The notes beneath the pieces were generated by a model. It did not search any database. It was given only the letters and a program-made list of their open reading frames with translations, and was not told the DNA's origin. From NCBI RefSeq assembly GCF_900141905.1, contig NZ_FQZF01000002.1, positions 186,001 to 250,000 of the forward strand: a stretch of DNA of 64,000 nt, given 5' to 3'. Each line of letters begins with the position of its first letter. Position 1 is the first letter of the stretch. The translations under genes were made by a program, and so were the position numbers. Source of the stretch: Muricoccus roseus. GTDB taxonomy: Bacteria > Pseudomonadota > Alphaproteobacteria > Acetobacterales > Acetobacteraceae. Shown piece after piece: positions 32,364 to 41,604 of the stretch.

Positions 32364-34073
32364 TCAGGCCCGCGCGTTGGTTCCCGATTCTTCAGCCTCG
32401 AAGATGTCGCGGTTCTTCGTCTCGGGGATGAAGATCGCGCCGATCACCACCGTGGCGAGAGCGATCACGATCGGGTACCAGAGGCCGTAATAGATGTCGC
32501 CGGTCTGGGCCACCATTGCCAGCGAGGTCGCCGGCAGCAGCCCGCCGAACCAGCCGTTGCCGATATGATAGGGCAGCGACATCGAGGTGTAGCGGATGCG
32601 CGTGGGGAAGAGCTCCACGAGCGCCGCCGCGATCGGGCCGTAAACCATGGTCACGTAGATCACGAGCAGGGTGAGCACGCCGATCAGCACCGCCGGCTGC
32701 TCTCGGAAGATATCGAAGGGCCCCGACATCTTCACCACGCTCGAGTTGGAGGCCAGCGGATAGCCCGCGGAGGACAGCCCCGCCGTGAGCTGCTGCTGGA
32801 AGGTCGGATCCGTCGCCCGGATCGGCGCGCCGCCCGCGATGCGGATGGACGTCTCCGCCGTTGAGGTGCCGGGCGGCAGCGCTTCCACCGAGTACTGCAC
32901 CGAAGCCCGGGCCAGCGCGGCCTTGGCGATGTCGCAGGGCTGGGTGAAGCGTGCCGTGCCCACCGGGTTGAACTGGAAGGAACAGGTGGAGGGATCGGTC
33001 AGCACCTGGACCGGGATGGTCTGCTGCGCCTGGTGCAGCGCCGGGTTCGCCTCCGCCGTCAGCAGCTTGAACAGCGGGAAGTAGGTGAGCGCGGCCAGGA
33101 GGCAACCGCCGAGGATGATCGGCTTGCGGCCGATCTTGTCCGACAGCCAGCCGAAGAAGACGAAGAAGCCCGAGCCGAGCAGCAGCGACCAGGCGATCAG
33201 CAGGTTCGTCGTCGCCCCGTCCACCTTCAGGATCGAGCCAAGGAAGAACAGCGCGTAGAACTGGCCAGTGTACCAGACCACCGCCTGGCCCATGGTCAGG
33301 CCGAGCAGCGCGAGCAGCGCCCACTTGGCGTTCCGCCACTGGCCGAAGGCCTCCGACAGCGGCGCCTTCGAATGGGTGCCCTCTTCCTTCATCTTCTGGA
33401 AGGCCGGGCTCTCATTCAGCGTGGAGCGGATCCAGACCGAGATGCCGAGCAGCACGATCGAGAGCAGGAAGGGGATGCGCCAGCCCCAGGCCGCGAAATC
33501 CGCCTCGCCAACCGCCGTGCGGGTGCCGAGGATGACCAGCAGCGAGAGGAACAGGCCTGCCGTCGCGGTGATCTGGATGAAGGAGGTGTAGAAGCCGCGG
33601 CGCCCGTTCGGCGCGTGCTCCGCCACATAGGTCGCGGCGCCACCATACTCGCCGCCCAGCGCCAGGCCCTGTAGGCAGCGCAGTACGATGAGCAGGATGG
33701 GCGCGAGGATGCCGATGCTCTCCGATCCCGGCAGAAGGCCGACGATGAAGGTGGAGGCGCCCATGATGACGATGGTGACGAGGAAGGTGTATTTCCGTCC
33801 CACCAGGTCGCCGATCCGGCCGAAGACAAGGGCGCCGAAGGGGCGCACGAGGAAGCCGGCCGCGAAGGTGAGAAGCGCGAAGATGTTGCGCGTGCCCTCG
33901 GGGTACTGGCTGAAGAAATGCGTGCCGATCAGCGCCGCGAGGCTGCCGTAGAGGTAGAAGTCATACCACTCGAAAACGGTGCCGAGCGAGGAGCCGAGGA
34001 TGACCTTCCTCTCCTCCCGGCTCATCGGACGGTTCTTGTCCGCCGCGGCGCTTGCTGAATAGGTGGTGCTCAT
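32364..34073 (-). CDS. MFS transporter of the metabolite:H+ symporter (MHS) family
   Basis: A 569-aa transporter related to ProP, ShiA and KgtP. The family opening SSLGTVFEWYDFYLYGSLAA, the loop FGRIGDLVGRKYTF and LRCLQGLALGGEYGGAATYV are all present. Between hydrophobic segments 8 and 9 there is an extra hydrophilic stretch of about 115 residues (roughly 350-465) with two cysteines, in DPSTCSF and TQPCDIA, probably a periplasmic loop. It makes the protein longer than the usual 430-450 aa. It is a single-gene unit with its own terminator, upstream of the acyl-CoA genes, and might import their acid substrate. The solute is unknown. Confidence 0.9.
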   Translation of the reverse strand: MSTTYSASAAADKNRPMSREERKVILGSSLGTVFEWYDFYLYGSLAALIGTHFFSQYPEGTRNIFALLTFAAGFLVRPFGALVFGRIGDLVGRKYTFLVTIVIMGASTFIVGLLPGSESIGILAPILLIVLRCLQGLALGGEYGGAATYVAEHAPNGRRGFYTSFIQITATAGLFLSLLVILGTRTAVGEADFAAWGWRIPFLLSIVLLGISVWIRSTLNESPAFQKMKEEGTHSKAPLSEAFGQWRNAKWALLALLGLTMGQAVVWYTGQFYALFFLGSILKVDGATTNLLIAWSLLLGSGFFVFFGWLSDKIGRKPIILGGCLLAALTYFPLFKLLTAEANPALHQAQQTIPVQVLTDPSTCSFQFNPVGTARFTQPCDIAKAALARASVQYSVEALPPGTSTAETSIRIAGGAPIRATDPTFQQQLTAGLSSAGYPLASNSSVVKMSGPFDIFREQPAVLIGVLTLLVIYVTMVYGPIAAALVELFPTRIRYTSMSLPYHIGNGWFGGLLPATSLAMVAQTGDIYYGLWYPIVIALATVVIGAIFIPETKNRDIFEAEESGTNARA

Positions 34074-34280
34074 CTTTGGGCTTGGTCCTGAATCCCCCCG
34101 GGGCGCGACGCTGCCCGGACCTCGGTTGCCTCGGGCGGCCGGTGCCGGCCTCCCCGGGGACGAGCCGTCGCGCAGACTCGTCGCGGTGAGCGTAAAACGA
34201 TGCCGCGGCGTATCGCTAGGGAGAAAGCTGACGGAATCGAAAGCTTTCCCGCATGCTGCGTTGCAGCGCCGCGCACCGTT

Positions 34281-34931
34281 TCAGCCGAGGCGCACCGAGA
34301 GCGTGCCAAGCATTCCGAAATCGGCACGGATCGTGCCATCCGACGGGACGAGGGGAGGCGAAAGGCCGGCCGCGACGAGCAGCGCGCCGGCGGGCAGGCC
34401 GCCGAGGCGCCGCGCCGCCACGGCCACGGGCGCGAACGCATCCCGCGGCCCGACCTCCACCCCGCCGATCAGCACCCGCTCCGGCAGGGAGGCGATGGGC
34501 GGCCCCGCCACGACGAAGCCCAGCCCGGCGAGGTCGGCGACGCGCAGGCCGAGGGCGAGCGGTGCCTCGGTGAAGCGGTGGTCCGCGATGTCCAGCGCGA
34601 CATGCAGCGCGGCGATGCGCGGCCTCACATCGTCATCCGGCTGCAACGCCTCGGCCAGGACCCCGATCAGCGCCGCGGTCGCCACCGGATGCCGCAGGGG
34701 GGCGGCGGTGGCGCCATCGGGCAGCAGCCGTCCCTCCACCATCGGCCCCACAAGCCCATCGGCCATCCGCACGCCGCAAGGGGAAATGCCGAGAGCCTCC
34801 AGCGCAGCGAAGGCCACGCGTTCCCCTTCCGCGCGGCCGCGCGGGGCGATCTCGGCCGGTAGCGCGGCCAGGGGATTGCCGGTCGCGATCGCCTCCGCGA
34901 TCCAGCCGGCAGCACGGGCGGCGCGCGTCAC
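34281..34931 (-). CDS. 2-keto-4-pentenoate hydratase-like protein coupled to the TRAP genes
   Basis: A 216-aa protein resembling the FAH/2-keto-4-pentenoate hydratase superfamily. The best evidence is RIAALHVALDIADHRFTEAP, the metal-site region found as E-x-E or similar in hydratases, plus GLGFVVAGPPIA and IGGVEVGPRDAFAPVAVAAR. It is shorter than usual (about 260 aa) and the N-terminal part is diverged. The GTG start at 34931 overlaps the stop codon of the TRAP permease gene (GTGA), so it is the last gene of the TRAP operon. Such enzymes act on 2-oxo acids from aromatic breakdown, which would fit a TRAP system importing an oxo acid. This link is inference. Confidence 0.65.
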   Translation of the reverse strand: MTRAARAAGWIAEAIATGNPLAALPAEIAPRGRAEGERVAFAALEALGISPCGVRMADGLVGPMVEGRLLPDGATAAPLRHPVATAALIGVLAEALQPDDDVRPRIAALHVALDIADHRFTEAPLALGLRVADLAGLGFVVAGPPIASLPERVLIGGVEVGPRDAFAPVAVAARRLGGLPAGALLVAAGLSPPLVPSDGTIRADFGMLGTLSVRLG

Positions 34932-36328
34932 TCGCGCATCGTCTCCTCCTCGGTGAAGCCGCCGCTGGGCGGCGCCTCCATGGTCCCACTGGGATCCCCG
35001 GCGCTCTCCCCTCCATAGAGCGCCTCGGGCAGCCAGGTCACCAGCTCCGGCACGAAATACATCACCACCATGGTGGCTACCACGATGTAGATGAAGGGCA
35101 TCACGCCGGCGAAGATGTCCTCCAGCCGAACGTGCTTCGGCGCCACGCCCTTGAGATAGAAGGTCGCCATGGCCACCGGCGGGGAAAGGAATGAGGTCTG
35201 GAGGTTCAGCGCGATCATCACCCCGAAGAAGAGGGGAGAGACGCCGAAGTCGTCCAGCAGCGGCAGGAAGATGGGCACGAAGATGACGATGATCTCCGTC
35301 CATTCCAGCGGCCAGCCGAGCACGAAGATGATGGCCTGCGCCAGGATCATGAAGGTGAAGGAGTTCAGCGGGAGCGACTTGACGAACTCCTCGACCAGGG
35401 ACTGCCCGCCGAGATAGCCGAAGACGGAGGAGAAGACGTAGGAGCCGACAAAGAGCCAGCACACCATGGCGGAGGTGCGGGCCGTTAGGAACACGCTCTC
35501 CTTCAGCTTCGTCCAGGTGAAGGCGCGATAGACGATGGCGAGGATGACGGCGCCCAGGCTGCCCATCGCGGCCGCCTCGCTGGGCGTGGCGAGACCGAAC
35601 AGGATGGCGCCGAGCACGGAGGCGATGAGGAGCGCCAGTGGCACGAAGGATGTGACGAGCGCCCAGGCGACCCGCCAGAAGGGAATGTTGCGCTCCTCTG
35701 GCGGCAGGGGCGGCGCCACCTGCGGCTTCAGCATCGCTAGGATGATGACGTAGAGCATGTAGCAGACCGCCAGCGTCACCCCGGGGATGAAGGCGGCGGC
35801 ATAGAGCTGCACCACCGAGACGCCCGCGGTGGCGCCGTAGAGGATGAGCATGATCGAGGGCGGGATGAGGATGCCGAGGCATCCGCCCGCGCAGGTGACG
35901 CCGGCGGCCAGCCGCACGTCATATCCCGCCTTCAGCATGGCGGGAAAGGCGAGCAGCCCCATCAGCGTGACCACGGCGCCCACGATGCCGGTGGCGGTGG
36001 CAAACAGCGCGCAGGTGGCCAGCGTGGCGACGGCGAGGCTGCCCGGGATGTTCCCCGATGCCATCTGCAGGGATCGGAACAATCGGTCGAGGATGCTCGC
36101 CCGTTCGATCACATATCCCATGAACACGAAGAGCGGCACGGAGATGAGAACGTCATTGGCCATCACCGCATAGGTGCGCTGGACCAAGAGGTCGAAGATC
36201 CGGTCCCCCATGCCCAGGTAGCCGAAGAACAGCCCCATCGCCATCAGCGTGAAGGCGATCGGGAAGCCCAGCAGGATGAAGAACAGGAACAGCCCGAGCA
36301 TCGTCAGGCCGAGGGCGGGGTCACTCAT
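34928..36328 (-). CDS. dctM: TRAP transporter large permease (DctM)
   Basis: A 466-aa inner-membrane protein with about 12 hydrophobic segments, the Na+-coupled transport subunit of a TRAP system. LFFILLGFPIAFTLMAMGLF, CAGGCLGILIPPSIMLILYG and VFLTARTSAMVCWLFVGSYV are typical DctM blocks. It lies between the DctQ gene (33 bp upstream) and the coupled hydratase-like gene. Together with the TakP-like receptor this makes a complete TRAP transporter. Confidence 0.95.
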   Translation of the reverse strand: MSDPALGLTMLGLFLFFILLGFPIAFTLMAMGLFFGYLGMGDRIFDLLVQRTYAVMANDVLISVPLFVFMGYVIERASILDRLFRSLQMASGNIPGSLAVATLATCALFATATGIVGAVVTLMGLLAFPAMLKAGYDVRLAAGVTCAGGCLGILIPPSIMLILYGATAGVSVVQLYAAAFIPGVTLAVCYMLYVIILAMLKPQVAPPLPPEERNIPFWRVAWALVTSFVPLALLIASVLGAILFGLATPSEAAAMGSLGAVILAIVYRAFTWTKLKESVFLTARTSAMVCWLFVGSYVFSSVFGYLGGQSLVEEFVKSLPLNSFTFMILAQAIIFVLGWPLEWTEIIVIFVPIFLPLLDDFGVSPLFFGVMIALNLQTSFLSPPVAMATFYLKGVAPKHVRLEDIFAGVMPFIYIVVATMVVMYFVPELVTWLPEALYGGESAGDPSGTMEAPPSGGFTEEETMRE

Positions 36329-36361
36329 GCCTGTGCGAGGCCTCGATCGGGTGGAGTTGCG

Positions 36362-37036
36362 TCACCGGCCGTCCTGCTGGTCGCCGCTGCGCTCGTGCGG
36401 CACGGCCTCCGCGGGCGGCGGTAGCTCGGGGGCGGCGCCGCTCGCGATCCGGGCGGCCAGGGCCTCGGCCCCGAGCGCCTCCGCCTGGGCCAGGATGAGC
36501 TGGTCCATCTCCTCCACGTCCGAAAGGCGCTGGGGCCATGCGCCGTTGCGGATGCAGTGGATGCAGCGCACCGCCTCCACCAGCCCCTGCAACAGCAGCA
36601 GGACGCCCACGAGCGGGATGAGGAGTTTGAAGGGCCAGATCACTGGGCCGCTCGGCGAGAACATGGACCGCTCGTTCTGCGCCAGGCTCTCCTGGAAGAA
36701 ATGCCAGCCGGAGATCATGAAGGCGAAGATCGCGGGGAAGAAGAACAGGATGTAGAGCACGAGGTCGAGCCAGGCCTGCCGGCGCGGCGACAGCATGCGG
36801 TACAGGAAGTCGCCGCGAACATGCCCGTTGCGCGAGAGCGCATAGGCGCCCGCCATCATGAACAGCGCGCCATAGAGCATGTAGGTGACGTCGTAGCCCC
36901 AGGTGGTCGGGGCACGGAAAGCATAGCGGGCGACGACCTCATAGGTAACGACGGCGGTCAGGGCCACGATGCACCAGGCGAAAGCCTGCCCGACCAGGGT
37001 CGAGAGCCGGTCGATACCCAGAAGGATCCGCTGCAT
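36362..37036 (-). CDS. dctQ: TRAP transporter small permease (DctQ)
   Basis: A 224-aa membrane subunit with four predicted hydrophobic segments, beginning MQRILLGIDRLSTLVGQAFA and carrying the conserved TYEVVARYAFRAPTTWGYDV block of DctQ proteins. The hydrophilic tail after about residue 165 (Asp/Glu/Ala-rich) is longer than in most DctQ and may be cytoplasmic. The ATG at 37036 is 58 bp after the receptor gene. It works with DctM to accept ligand from the periplasmic receptor. Confidence 0.92.
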   Translation of the reverse strand: MQRILLGIDRLSTLVGQAFAWCIVALTAVVTYEVVARYAFRAPTTWGYDVTYMLYGALFMMAGAYALSRNGHVRGDFLYRMLSPRRQAWLDLVLYILFFFPAIFAFMISGWHFFQESLAQNERSMFSPSGPVIWPFKLLIPLVGVLLLLQGLVEAVRCIHCIRNGAWPQRLSDVEEMDQLILAQAEALGAEALAARIASGAAPELPPPAEAVPHERSGDQQDGR

Positions 37037-37094
37037 GCTGCTCCCTTGCGTGCGGTGGATGGCCGGCGGGGCGCGGGGCCCCGCCGGCTTCCGG

Positions 37095-38231
37095 TCAGCG
37101 GCTGGCGAAGAAGTGGTTGTAGGAGACGACCTGGCTGGCCTCGTAGCGCAGGAAGAAGTTGCCCACGCGGCGGCACCAGTCCCGCTGGCTGTCGCAGATC
37201 TTCTTGAAGAAGGGGCCATTGGCGGGGTTGGAGTTGTCGCCCTCCAGCCGCTCGATCACCTTGTTCCAGGCGGCCAGCTGCGCATCCAGCACGGCGCGGG
37301 GCAGGGGGCGTGCCTGCACGCCCTGCCGCTGCGTCATCTCCAGCAGGTCCTTCGAGTACCGGTCTTGCAGCTTCCAGGACATGTCGGCCGAGGCCGCTTC
37401 CGCCGAGTGGCGGATGATGGCCTGCAGCTCGGCCGGCAGCCCTTCGTACTTCTGCCGGTTGAACAGGATCTCGAAGCTCTCCACCCGCTGGTGGTAGCTC
37501 TGGATCATGTAGGTCTTGGCCACGTCGGGGAAGCCGAGCACGCGGTCGGAGGAGGGGTTGTTGAACTCCGCCCCGTCGATCACGCCACGCTCCAGCGCCG
37601 GCACGATCTCGCCGCCGGGAAGGGAGACGACCGCCGCGCCCATCTCGGCCAGCAGGTCGGCGGCCAGGCCCACGGTGCGGTACTTCAGCCCGCGGATCTG
37701 CTCGGGGCGCTCGATCGGCTGCTTGAACCAGCCGAAGGGCTGGGTGGGCATCGGGCCGGAAAGGAAGCCGACGACATTCACCTTCAGGATGTCGTGCAGC
37801 AGCTCCTTGTACATCGCCTCGCCGCCGCCGTGGTAGAACCAGCCGAGCAACTGGTTCGCATCGCCGAACCAGGGCGGGGTCGTGCCGAAGAGCGAGAAGG
37901 CCTTGTTCTTGCCGAACCAGTAGGCCGCGACGCCGTGCCCGCCATCCAGCGTGCCCGCATGCACCGCATCCAGCACCTGGAAGGCGCCCACCACGGCGCC
38001 GGCGGCCAGCAGCTCCACCCGCAGCCGCCCGCCCGCCATGCGGTTCACCCGCTCGACGTAGTCCTGCGCGAACTCATGGAAGATGTCGCGCTGCGGCCAG
38101 GTGGATTGGAAGCGGAGCGTGGTGGTCTGGGCGCGGCTGACGCTGGGCGTCGCCAGCACGGCGGCACCGGTGGCGCCGACCGCAGCGGCGCGCAACAGGC
38201 CGCGACGGCCCGCCTTTTGTTTCTCGGACAT
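37095..38231 (-). CDS. TRAP transporter periplasmic substrate-binding protein, TakP-like
   Basis: A 378-aa receptor with a twin-arginine-type signal (GRRGLLRAAAVGATGAAVL, mature start near SRAQTTT). The ligand-binding pattern FLSGPMPTQPFGWF, LKYRTVGLAADLLAEMGA and LERGVIDGAEFNNPSSD resembles the TakP group that binds 2-oxo acids and lactate in some members with a metal ion. It is first in the operon receptor-DctQ-DctM-hydratase. The Tat-type signal is unusual for TRAP receptors in general but common in the TakP group. The exact ligand cannot be read from the sequence. Confidence 0.92.
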   Translation of the reverse strand: MSEKQKAGRRGLLRAAAVGATGAAVLATPSVSRAQTTTLRFQSTWPQRDIFHEFAQDYVERVNRMAGGRLRVELLAAGAVVGAFQVLDAVHAGTLDGGHGVAAYWFGKNKAFSLFGTTPPWFGDANQLLGWFYHGGGEAMYKELLHDILKVNVVGFLSGPMPTQPFGWFKQPIERPEQIRGLKYRTVGLAADLLAEMGAAVVSLPGGEIVPALERGVIDGAEFNNPSSDRVLGFPDVAKTYMIQSYHQRVESFEILFNRQKYEGLPAELQAIIRHSAEAASADMSWKLQDRYSKDLLEMTQRQGVQARPLPRAVLDAQLAAWNKVIERLEGDNSNPANGPFFKKICDSQRDWCRRVGNFFLRYEASQVVSYNHFFASR

Positions 38232-38324
38232 CGAACCTTCCCTCGTGGCGCATCTCTGCCGGATGCGCTTGCGCGGAAGCCTGCCCGGATTCTAACGGGG
38301 CCGCAATATCTTCGTGGCGAACTC

Positions 38325-38352
38325 GCCGGCCGCGCGAATGGGCGCGGCCGGC
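38325..38352 (-). terminator. Hairpin after the ferredoxin-NADP reductase gene
   Basis: A perfect 11-bp G+C stem (GCCGGCCGCGC / GCGCGGCCGGC, loop GAATGG) lies 21 bp after the reductase stop on the minus strand and before the TRAP operon. No U tract follows, so termination would be partial or Rho-aided. Confidence 0.4.
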
Positions 38353-38373
38353 TCCTTGGCCCGGCCCGGCCGG

Positions 38374-39207
38374 CTACTTCTCGACGAAGGCCTTCTCGAC
38401 CACGAAATGCCCGGGCTCATGCGCGCTGCCCTCCTTCATGCCGAGGGCCTCGAGCCGCGCGCGCGTGTCCGCCAGCATCTCCGGAGAGCCGCAGAGCATC
38501 ACGCGGTCATGCTCGGGCGAGAGGGGCGGGAAGTTGAGATCGGCATAGATCCGGCCGCTGTCCATCAACTCGGTGATGCGGCCCCGGTTCGGGAACTCCT
38601 CGCGCGTCACGCTGGGGTAATAGACCAGCTTCTCCCGCACCATCTCGCCGAGGAACTCGTTCTGCGGCAGCTCCTTCGTGATGTATTCGCGATAGGCCAG
38701 CTCCTCCACCTCGCGCACCGTATGGGTCACGATGACCTTCTCGAAGCGGTCATAGGCTTCGGGCTCGCGGATGAGGGACATGAAGGGCGCGAGGCCGGTG
38801 CCGGTGGAGAGGAACCACAGCCGCTTGCCCGCCAGCAGGTTGTCGAGCAGCAGCGTGCCCACGGGCTTGCGGTTGATCAGCACCGTGTCGCCGGGCTGGA
38901 TGTTCTGCAGGCGGGAGGTGAGAGGGCCGTCCTGCACCTTGATGGAGAGGAATTCCAGCGTCTCCTCCCAGGGGGGGGACGCCACGGAATAGGCCCGCAT
39001 CAGCGGCTTGCCATCGACCATCAGGCCGATCATCGCGAACTGCCCGGCCTGGAAGCGGAAACCGGGGTCCCGCGTGCAGCGGAAGGAGAAGAGCCGGTCG
39101 GTCCAGTGGCGGACCTCCAGCACCGTCTCGTTCAGGAAGGCGGACATGGCGGGACGCTTGGGGTCCGCGCTCGGCTGGGCGGGGGTGGTGGGATCGGCGG
39201 TCGGCAT
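38374..39207 (-). CDS. fpr: Ferredoxin--NADP+ reductase
   Basis: FAD enzyme that passes electrons between NADPH and ferredoxin or flavodoxin. About 277 aa, or 257 if the ATG at 39147 is used; neither start has a clear ribosome binding site. Family features are VRHWTDRLFSFRCTRDPGF, the FAD-binding LMRAYSVASPPWEE, the pyrophosphate loop in GPLTSRLQNIQPGD, STGTGLAPFMSLIR for NADP, and the C-terminal VMLCGSPEMLADTRARLE. The product ends in VVEKAFVEK, a C-terminus common in alphaproteobacterial Fpr. It is a single gene, divergent from the GNAT gene at 39298. Confidence 0.94.
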   Translation of the reverse strand: MPTADPTTPAQPSADPKRPAMSAFLNETVLEVRHWTDRLFSFRCTRDPGFRFQAGQFAMIGLMVDGKPLMRAYSVASPPWEETLEFLSIKVQDGPLTSRLQNIQPGDTVLINRKPVGTLLLDNLLAGKRLWFLSTGTGLAPFMSLIREPEAYDRFEKVIVTHTVREVEELAYREYITKELPQNEFLGEMVREKLVYYPSVTREEFPNRGRITELMDSGRIYADLNFPPLSPEHDRVMLCGSPEMLADTRARLEALGMKEGSAHEPGHFVVEKAFVEK

Positions 39208-39297
39208 GGCCGGACGGTATGGGGTGGCCGGGCCGCTTGTGCAATGCGGCGGAACGCACGGCTTGAGGAGGGTGCCCCGCCCCGGCAGCATCGGTCT

Positions 39298-40020
39298 ATG
39301 TCCGATTCGCCGCCGAACGCCCCGCCCCTGGGTCCTGAAGTCGACCCCACCCCCCGGCCCCTGCCGGCCCGCATCCCCCTGCACGGCGCCAGCATGGACC
39401 TGGAGCCCCTGGCCATCCGCCATGCCGCCGAGCTGTGGCAGGCCGCCCAGGCGCCGGGCGCGGAGGCGGGATGGGCCTATCTCGGCTATGGTCCCTTCGC
39501 GGATGAGGCGGCCATGCGCCGCCATGTCGCGGGCTTCGCGGCCCAGCACGACCCGATGGCCTGGGCGGTCCGGCAGAAGGCGACCGGCACCGCCGATGGC
39601 TGGCTGACCCTCATGGAGATCTTCCCGGCCGATTCGGCCATCGAGATCGGGCATATCTGGTTCTCCCCCCGGCTCCAGCGCAGCCGGGCCGCCACCGAGG
39701 CCATGTTCCAGCTCATGCGCTACGCCATGGACGAGCTGGGCTACCGCCGACTGGTCTGGAAGTGCCATGCACTGAACCAGCCCTCCCGCGATGCGGCCGC
39801 ACGGCTGGGCTTTCGCTACGAAGGCACGCTGCGGGCCATCAAGGTGATCAAGGGCCGGCTGCGGGACACGGCCCAGTTCTCCATCCTGGCCGATGAGTGG
39901 CCGGCGCGGCGCGGCGCGATCGCGGCCTGGTTGGACGAGTCCAACTGGGATGCCGGGGGGCACCCCCGGGCGTCGCTGGCGCGTGCCCAGCATCCGCCGC
40001 TGCCCTGGGTCGCGGGCTGA
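39298..40020 (+). CDS. GNAT acetyltransferase, RimJ/RimL type
   Basis: A 240-aa protein. After a proline-rich start, a GNAT domain (about 32-200) shows EIGHIWFSPRLQRSRAATEA, the acetyl-CoA loop in a variant lacking the usual Gly pattern, then RLVWKCHALNQPSRDAAARL and FRYEGTLRAIKVIKGRLRDT, a signature of RimJ-like enzymes that acetylate ribosomal protein N-termini or small molecules. A C-terminal extension of about 30 residues follows. It is divergent from fpr with 90 bp between. The substrate is unknown. Confidence 0.85.
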   Translation: MSDSPPNAPPLGPEVDPTPRPLPARIPLHGASMDLEPLAIRHAAELWQAAQAPGAEAGWAYLGYGPFADEAAMRRHVAGFAAQHDPMAWAVRQKATGTADGWLTLMEIFPADSAIEIGHIWFSPRLQRSRAATEAMFQLMRYAMDELGYRRLVWKCHALNQPSRDAAARLGFRYEGTLRAIKVIKGRLRDTAQFSILADEWPARRGAIAAWLDESNWDAGGHPRASLARAQHPPLPWVAG

Positions 40021-40117
40021 GCGGCCACGGCCGCAACGCCTTCGTCACCTTTCCGTCAAGCGGCCGCAACCGGCGGCGCGTAACCCCCCGCCCGACTTCG
40101 GGGGAGCTACCGACCAC

Positions 40118-41494
40118 ATGCGCGTCCTTCTTCTGGCCACGGCCGCCTTTCTGTCCCTGTCCGCCGCCTCGCCGGCCCGGGCCGACCAGCGCTTCGAGGC
40201 GGTGCTCGAGGGCCATGCCATCCTGCCCGCCAACACACTGGTGCAGCCTCCCGCGGATGCGCCGGCCGATGCCTGGGTGGCGGGCAAGTTCGCCGGCCCG
40301 GGGAACCGGCGGGTGGATGCGGTCGGCAGCATTCCCGGCACCACCGGCCCCGCCCCGAATGGCCGCCCGACCGGCCTCAACTTCCCCTTCCAGGGCCAGG
40401 CCCTGCAGGGCTTCTCCGGCATCAAGCCGGTCTCCGGGGAACCCGGCGCCTATTGGGTGCTGACCGACAACGGCTTCGGCAACAAGCGGAACAGCCCTGA
40501 CGCGCTGCTCATGGTCCACAAGATCCGCCCAGACTTCCGCACGGGGCAGGTGACGGTGGAACGCACGATCTTCCTCTCGGATCCCGAGCGCCGCGTGCCC
40601 TTCCGCATCGCCCATGAGGGAACGGAGCGCCGCTACCTCACCGGCAGCGACTTCGATATCGAGAGCATCCAGCCGATCGCCGGCGGGTTCTGGATCGGCG
40701 ACGAGTTCGGCCCCTTCCTTATCCAGGTGGATGCCGAGGGCCGGGTGCAGCGCGTCGTGGAGACGGTGGTGGATGGCCGTGCCATCCGCAGCCCCGACCA
40801 CCCCGATCTCTCCATCCCCGCCAGCCCCGCCTCGGGGGTGGCGTTCGAGTCCCAGCGCAGCGGCGGGTATGAGGGCATGGCGGCCAGCCCCGACGGTAGC
40901 CGCCTCTATGCCCTGCTGGAGAAGCCGCTGCTGACGCCGCAGGGTCAGCCCGAGGGCGCCTTCCTCCGCATCCTGGAGTTCGACACGGCGCGCGCCGCCT
41001 GGACCGGCCGCAACATGCGCCTCCGCCTCGCCGAGGGGGCGACCGCGATCGGCGACTTCAACATGATCGACGACCGCCGCGCGCTGGTGATCGAGCGCGA
41101 CGACGCCGAGGGCGATCCGGCTCGCGCCTGCGCCCCGGGCCAGCAGCCCCCGGCCTGCTTCCATGCGCCCGCCCGGGTGAAGCGCATCTCCCTCGTGGAT
41201 CTCGGCGATGTCGATGGCGAGGGGTTCGTCCGCAAGATCGGCCATATCGATCTGATGGCCATCCGGGATCCGGAGGGGGTGGCCCGCCAGCGCGGCGATG
41301 TCGGCCCCGATGCGCCGCGGGACCGCTTCACCTTTCCCTTCTTCACCATCGAGAACGTGGCGATGGTGGATGCCGACCACATCATTGTCGGCAATGACAA
41401 CAACCTGCCCTTCAGCGCCGGACGCCATCTTACCCGCGCGGACGACAACGAGCTGATCCTGCTCCGCGTGCCGGAATTCCTTCGGGCCCGCTGA
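40118..41494 (+). CDS. Exported esterase-like protein of the phytase family
   Basis: A 458-aa protein with a signal peptide (about 1-22, ending SPARA). It shows the esterase-like activity of phytase pattern: GFSGIKPVSGEPGAYWVLTD, SDFDIESIQPIAGGFWIGDE, YEGMAASPDGSRLYALLEKP and a late DADHIIVGNDNNLPF. These blocks make a beta-propeller fold. Members are annotated as phytase-like or esterase-like without firm biochemistry. A distant GGGGGAG precedes the ATG. It stands alone between a GNAT and an amidase gene. Function in phosphate scavenging is possible but unproven. Confidence 0.85.
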   Translation: MRVLLLATAAFLSLSAASPARADQRFEAVLEGHAILPANTLVQPPADAPADAWVAGKFAGPGNRRVDAVGSIPGTTGPAPNGRPTGLNFPFQGQALQGFSGIKPVSGEPGAYWVLTDNGFGNKRNSPDALLMVHKIRPDFRTGQVTVERTIFLSDPERRVPFRIAHEGTERRYLTGSDFDIESIQPIAGGFWIGDEFGPFLIQVDAEGRVQRVVETVVDGRAIRSPDHPDLSIPASPASGVAFESQRSGGYEGMAASPDGSRLYALLEKPLLTPQGQPEGAFLRILEFDTARAAWTGRNMRLRLAEGATAIGDFNMIDDRRALVIERDDAEGDPARACAPGQQPPACFHAPARVKRISLVDLGDVDGEGFVRKIGHIDLMAIRDPEGVARQRGDVGPDAPRDRFTFPFFTIENVAMVDADHIIVGNDNNLPFSAGRHLTRADDNELILLRVPEFLRAR

Positions 41495-41604
41495 ACGGCC
41501 TGCCGCTGCCCGGCCCACGTTCTGGAATGCCCGGGGCCGGGCAGCGGTGGACAGGACGGTGGCGGTGCCGCAGCATCCGCAGCATCACGGTACGGTGTGG
41601 ACGG

